A stretch of DNA of 20,538 nt from Saccoglossus kowalevskii (lineage: Eukaryota > Hemichordata > Enteropneusta > Harrimaniidae). Position numbers and translations under genes: made by a program. Under the pieces are notes generated by a model. The model worked only from the letters and a program-made list of their open reading frames with translations. It made no database searches and was not told where the DNA came from. The stretch lies in NCBI RefSeq assembly GCF_000003605.2, contig NW_003116946.1, positions 548,529 to 569,066 on the forward strand, read 5' to 3'. Shown piece by piece: positions 17,901 to 20,538 of this stretch (position 1 is the stretch's first letter; the number at the start of each line of letters is the position of its first letter).

Positions 17901-19699
17901 AGATTCAGTTTGAATTGTGAAATTTATAAATTGTTATAAATATGAAGTAAATATGTTTGTGGTCCCAATAGGAAGATCCAGAATAACTAGCAGATGCATT
18001 TCTATACAATTTTATTGGCTTCTACAAACACACAATATAAAGATGTCATATGTCATACCATCAATGAATCCTGTAAGATCTCTGCCATTCCTGTAGACCC
18101 ATCCATATGTGTCTTCTATACTTTCAATAGAGCCTGGTGGTAGATGGTAGACTATGCGCTGTGTCAGTTCATACAGTTTACTGAACGTGTTACTCTTGGC
18201 ATGGATGAAAATGTCTCCACCTATAGTTATAATGAAACAATTTGTAAATGCACATTACATGTATTGAAAAATAATTATGAGAATACTGTACTTTTCACAA
18301 AACTTAGTGTAAACCATATTTGCTCTAATAATAGCACATGCACCTTTGCAAATGATGGGTGTCATAATAATTATTTTAATAATTCAGTATACAGCACATG
18401 CAACTGTTTTTATTGAAGATGTGACTTTAATAGAGCAAATACAGTACATTAATTTGTCATTTGATATCAGTATATAATGCTGCAAGATGCAGAATGTCAC
18501 AATTTATTTTACAGTATTACCCAGAATATTTCGGCTTTCCACCACAGAAAAATTCCAAATGTCTGAAATTGGCAGGAAAACAGAAATTTTTGATTTTTTC
18601 ACCAGCCTCCCCCAGATCTCCATAAATCCAGTAGTTTGACTGGGAAACCATAATAATTATACAAATAAAACTAAACATGGCTTACCTGAACTTGGCAGCT
18701 CACCGAGAGGGCCTTTACGCTCATGGTAAGAAAAGTTGTGTCTAGGCTTATCTGCAACCTAAATACATAAATAATTTCATATTTAAATTGACAGTGGACC
18801 GTTTTAAGCCATCCAAATCAGTCTAACAGCACATTTAATATCATCAAATAATATCTAGTAATATTTATTTTTTTCAATCTGGAACCAGCAAGCGATAAAA
18901 TAATTTTTGACAAACTTTAGAACATACTTTTGGTTGTTCAATAAATTACCAACTACAATACATAGTAATGTTATCCTTTCACAGTTGTCTTCAGCAAAAT
19001 TATTCGCATCAACATTTTTGCTGAGAAAAATTGGATTGGTCAGATAAAAATACCTTAGCATAAAAGTTTGGTCCAAAGGCAACACCAGCAATGACTTCAT
19101 CTTCCTCATCTTTCATATCTGGTGGTACAACAGCATCCACATGGAATTTCATATTGGAAACTACTTTGGCACATAGTTTGGCATTAGCTGTCGGTTTTAG
19201 ATGAATCCATATATACACAGCATGGTTCTTGGTCTCGGAGATCACCTGATGTAATCACATGACATGGATCAATAAAATACTGTAAAATGCTTTAGTTTCA
19301 CATGTCCAGGAAACTAAAAAGTATTTGTAGTTACGAACTAGTGAGAAGGGGTTATGTGGGAAAAGAGGGATGCGATTTTTGCAAAATTTGGGGGATTTAC
19401 TTAAATTATAAAAATTGCAAACATTTCTAAGTGATGAGAATTTTGATTATATTGAATGAAATGATTGGCCAACTGCCTTGTGAACTATGACCTATGACAA
19501 CTTACTGAAGGTTGTGGTGAGCCAACTGTTGCCGCACTCACTGTGTCAATAAGGTGAACATTTGATAAAATCTCTGGTTTGTGATACAATGTATGTACTC
19601 CATATGCAGCTCCTGCTGCAGTAATAGCAGAGAGAGCACCAACAGCAAGTTTACGACTTGAACTGGCTTTACCACTTTGGGAGCTGAACAATCTACGAC
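14906..19699 (-). CDS. Dye-decolorizing (DyP-type) haem peroxidase, probable mitochondrial form; first exon uncertain
   Basis: Nine exons in transcript order: 19506-19699, 19054-19245, 18686-18758, 18059-18220, 17607-17680, 17361-17409, 17133-17225, 15637-15789 and 14906-15006. All have GT-AG borders with matching phases. They give 362 residues plus a split first codon, ending at TAA 14906-14908; numbering starts at RRLFSS. Features in order: presequence-like RRLFSS, hydrophobic segment 17-38, first ferredoxin-like half (HAVYIWIHLK), FGPNFYAK (121-128), GDIFIHAKS (154-162), GRDLTGFIDGTENP (198-211) with distal Asp206, PPMSHVAR with proximal haem His273, IVRQSQPWG with distal Arg293, and second half GLFFIAYA. 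The Asp-His-Arg spacings (67 and 20) are close to those I recall for bacterial DyPB (73 and 18). DyP enzymes use H2O2 to oxidise dyes, phenolics or metals; the animal substrate is unknown. All catalytic residues are intact. Confidence 0.95.
15746..15748 (-). other. Distal Arg codon
   Basis: Arg293 in IVRQSQPWG, 20 residues after the proximal His. It matches the conserved distal Arg of the family. The position two residues later, Asn in bacterial DyPB, is Ser295 here. Confidence 0.85.
16048..16275. mobile_element. MITE-like element with 16-bp perfect terminal inverted repeats
   Basis: ACCTTTTCACCACCAG at 16048-16063 is matched exactly by its reverse complement at 16260-16275. Partial matching continues inward (CTTTCTCATC against CTTTTCATCTC). 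The 228-bp interior is AT-rich and non-coding. No clear target-site duplication is visible. It sits inside an intron of the DyP gene. Confidence 0.65.
16532..16539. promoter_or_regulatory. Palindromic CRE TGACGTCA (copy 5)
   Basis: Fifth full CREB/ATF octamer in the window, within the large DyP intron. Any role is unknown. Confidence 0.25.
16752..16990. repeat. Two diverged units of a dispersed repeat (about 124-bp period)
   Basis: ACAAGATGCCTGCCAGTC (from about 16753) recurs as ACAAGATGGCTGCTAGTC (from about 16877). Each is followed by a related TTTGA...AATTG...GAAATAA or TTAAACATAA stretch. CTATGTACCAAGTTT (near 16832) links it to the repeats at 20085-20527. The flanks read like a diverged dispersed repeat family. 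Confidence 0.55.
17149..17151 (-). other. Proximal haem-ligand His codon
   Basis: His273 in PPMSHVAR, 67 residues after the GXXDG Asp, at the expected place for the axial haem ligand of DyP enzymes. Confidence 0.88.
18060..18062 (-). other. Distal Asp codon of the DyP GXXDG motif
   Basis: Asp206 in GFIDG, at the end of the 18059-18220 exon. The motif's last Gly is split by the intron and completed by the next exon, which begins with TENP. In DyP enzymes this Asp lies over the haem and takes part in peroxide cleavage. Confidence 0.9.
18312..18446. mobile_element. MITE-like element, copy 2 (135 bp)
   Basis: The right arm on the minus strand reads TACTGTATTTGCTCTATTA then AAGTCACATC. The left arm reads ATATTTGCTCTAATAATAGC. 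It shares ATTGAAGATGTG inside the right arm with copy 1 at 513-653 and is nearly the same length. It lies in the DyP intron 18221-18685. An open frame crossing it (18144-18416, plus strand) is not a gene. Confidence 0.75.
19584..19649 (-). other. Predicted membrane segment after a mitochondrial-type presequence
   Basis: The segment LAVGALSAITAAGAAYGVHT and following LY (residues 17-38) is 22 residues rich in Ala, Gly and hydrophobics with no charge. It is preceded by RRLFSSQSGKASSSRK, which has five basic and no acidic residues and an R-x-F-S-like processing context. A presequence plus one membrane helix ahead of a soluble peroxidase resembles the bipartite targeting of yeast cytochrome c peroxidase. 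That would place the enzyme at the inner membrane facing the intermembrane space. This is inference. Confidence 0.5.
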
Positions 19700-19727
19700 C
19701 TGTAATTAAAAAAAAAACATTCTGCAT
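19700..19727 (-). other. Ambiguous N-terminus: in-frame ATG versus splice acceptor
   Basis: An in-frame ATG at 19725-19727, with TGA directly upstream, would give MQNVFFLITG before RRLFSS. However, a run of ten T and AATTACAG immediately precede 19699 and look like a strong acceptor. I favour splicing from an upstream first exon, perhaps beyond 20538, so these codons may be intron. Confidence 0.5.
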
Positions 19728-20034
19728 TCATTGGAGTAACCATGCATGTCTCCACCAATAATCTTTAACAATCTGATAGTGTATCTTTGGCGCCTTAACG
19801 CTTATCTGGTCAAGTCAATGTTAAAGTACATGGGTCTAGCAGGATAAAGGACCTACTGAGATACAATATCAAAACAAAATCAAAGAAAGCTTAGAAAGAA
19901 CTCCAGTGTGCTGAGAGTATTGGAGACACATTAAAAATTAATTCAAAATTACTTGAACTTGAGATATTGATGGAAATGCAGAAAACTAATTATGCAAATA
20001 AGGTAACTAATATGAACACATTTAAGTGTAAAAC

Positions 20035-20080
20035 TAATAAGGTCTGCGCAATGTAAAAGTAATAAGATCTGCGTAATGTA
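20035..20080. repeat. Two-copy direct repeat, 25-bp period
   Basis: TAATAAGGTCTGCGCAATGT from 20035 and TAATAAGATCTGCGTAATGT from 20060 differ at two positions. They abut the longer diverged repeat array. Confidence 0.65.
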
Positions 20081-20084
20081 ATAT

Positions 20085-20538
20085 CTATGTACCAAGTTTC
20101 ATTGAAATGTGATTAGAACCAAAAAATTATTAATTATTGTGCTAATTAAGAGAATTAATATGAAAAGATTTTAACCCAAAATTAATCAGGCTGTCTATTG
20201 TCCTAGAGCATTTATGTACCAAGTTTTATTCAAATGTGATGATCAATACTTGAGATATCAGTATTAATTAATTATGTTAATTAGGTGATTAAGAAGCATA
20301 AATATTTACCAAAACTAATATGGTGTATAGTCCTACACATGTAGGTTCATTGAAATGTGATGAGCACTCTTTAAATGTTTCATTAAAATTCAATGAGTGG
20401 TTCTTAGGACAAATTAACTAATTAAGCAAATTAGTAGTTAATATGCACAATAATTTATCCTAAAATTAATCAAGTCTCTGCATAGTCCTAGAAGATCTAT
20501 GTCGCAAGTCTCATTGAAATATGATGATTAGTACTTGA
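20085..20538. repeat. Diverged tandem array, about 120-170-bp units, running off the right edge
   Basis: CTATGTACCAAGTTTCATTG followed by AAATGTGAT at 20085 recurs in altered form near 20211, 20334 and 20495. Between copies lie AATTAATCARG, GTCCTAGA and TAATTAATTA blocks. A related sequence occurs near 16832. The array may continue beyond the window. Confidence 0.6.

Larger units (their letters stand above)
19700..20538. other. AT-rich region upstream of the visible DyP exons
   Basis: This is probably intron 1 or the promoter side of the DyP gene. I found no convincing first exon with a donor here. The right two-thirds is filled with diverged repeats. Confidence 0.4.

Noticed and set aside
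18144-18416. 90-codon plus-strand open frame
   Set aside because: It runs antisense to a real DyP exon and through a MITE, so it is a shadow.
18686-18751. Alternative acceptor at TTGCAG|ATAAGC for the third visible DyP exon
   Set aside because: It breaks the frame. The upstream acceptor TTTAG|GTTGCAG (exon start 18758) gives VADKPRHNFSYHERKGPLGELP, which fits the DyP family.
18855-19109. 84-codon minus-strand open frame overlapping DyP exon 19054-19245
   Set aside because: It lies in another frame and mostly in the intron; the spliced DyP frame explains the coding signal.
19741-19755. Possible tiny first DyP exon ATG CAT G with a GTTACT donor
   Set aside because: It is in phase, but the implied intron would be only about 40 bases and the donor is weak.

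Overview
The window reads as nuclear DNA from an invertebrate animal. It is AT-rich, its genes are split by GT-AG introns, it carries MITE-like inverted repeats and dispersed AT-rich repeats, and it encodes a homologue of the animal protein CXorf65. No bacterial-type operon, Shine-Dalgarno site, tRNA, rRNA or CRISPR array is visible. I cannot name the species; a marine deuterostome or lophotrochozoan would fit, but that is a guess.

Three genes are supported. (1) Positions 1179-1502 (+) hold the last coding exon of an unrecognised gene whose earlier exons lie to the left. It encodes a basic tail with CDK-type sites, and a 3' UTR probably ends near 2235. (2) Positions 6525-12651 (+) hold a complete five-exon CXorf65-family (Il2rg-domain) gene for a 180-residue protein. 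Its first coding exon is only 25 bases and its first intron is 4.5 kb. Upstream of it lies a cluster of ETS-like, AP-1 and tandem RFX X-box-like sites (5972-6027). The first intron holds a perfect RFX consensus and three palindromic CREs. (3) Positions 14906-19699 (-) hold nine exons of a dye-decolorizing (DyP-type) haem peroxidase. The GFIDG motif, proximal His and distal Arg are all present, and the N-terminus looks like a mitochondrial presequence followed by a membrane segment. Its true first exon may lie beyond the right edge.

Layout: 1-1178 is intron of gene 1 with a 20/21-bp-spaced GC-rich repeat and a MITE. 1503-6524 is 3' UTR, then intergenic DNA, then the promoter of gene 2. 6525-12651 is gene 2. 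12652-14905 is the tail-to-tail gap between genes 2 and 3. 14906-19699 is gene 3, with MITEs in two introns. 19700-20538 is AT-rich repeat DNA.

No functional link between the three genes is evident. The most notable item is the intact, probably mitochondrial, animal DyP peroxidase. The RFX/CRE site cluster around the CXorf65-like gene comes second.
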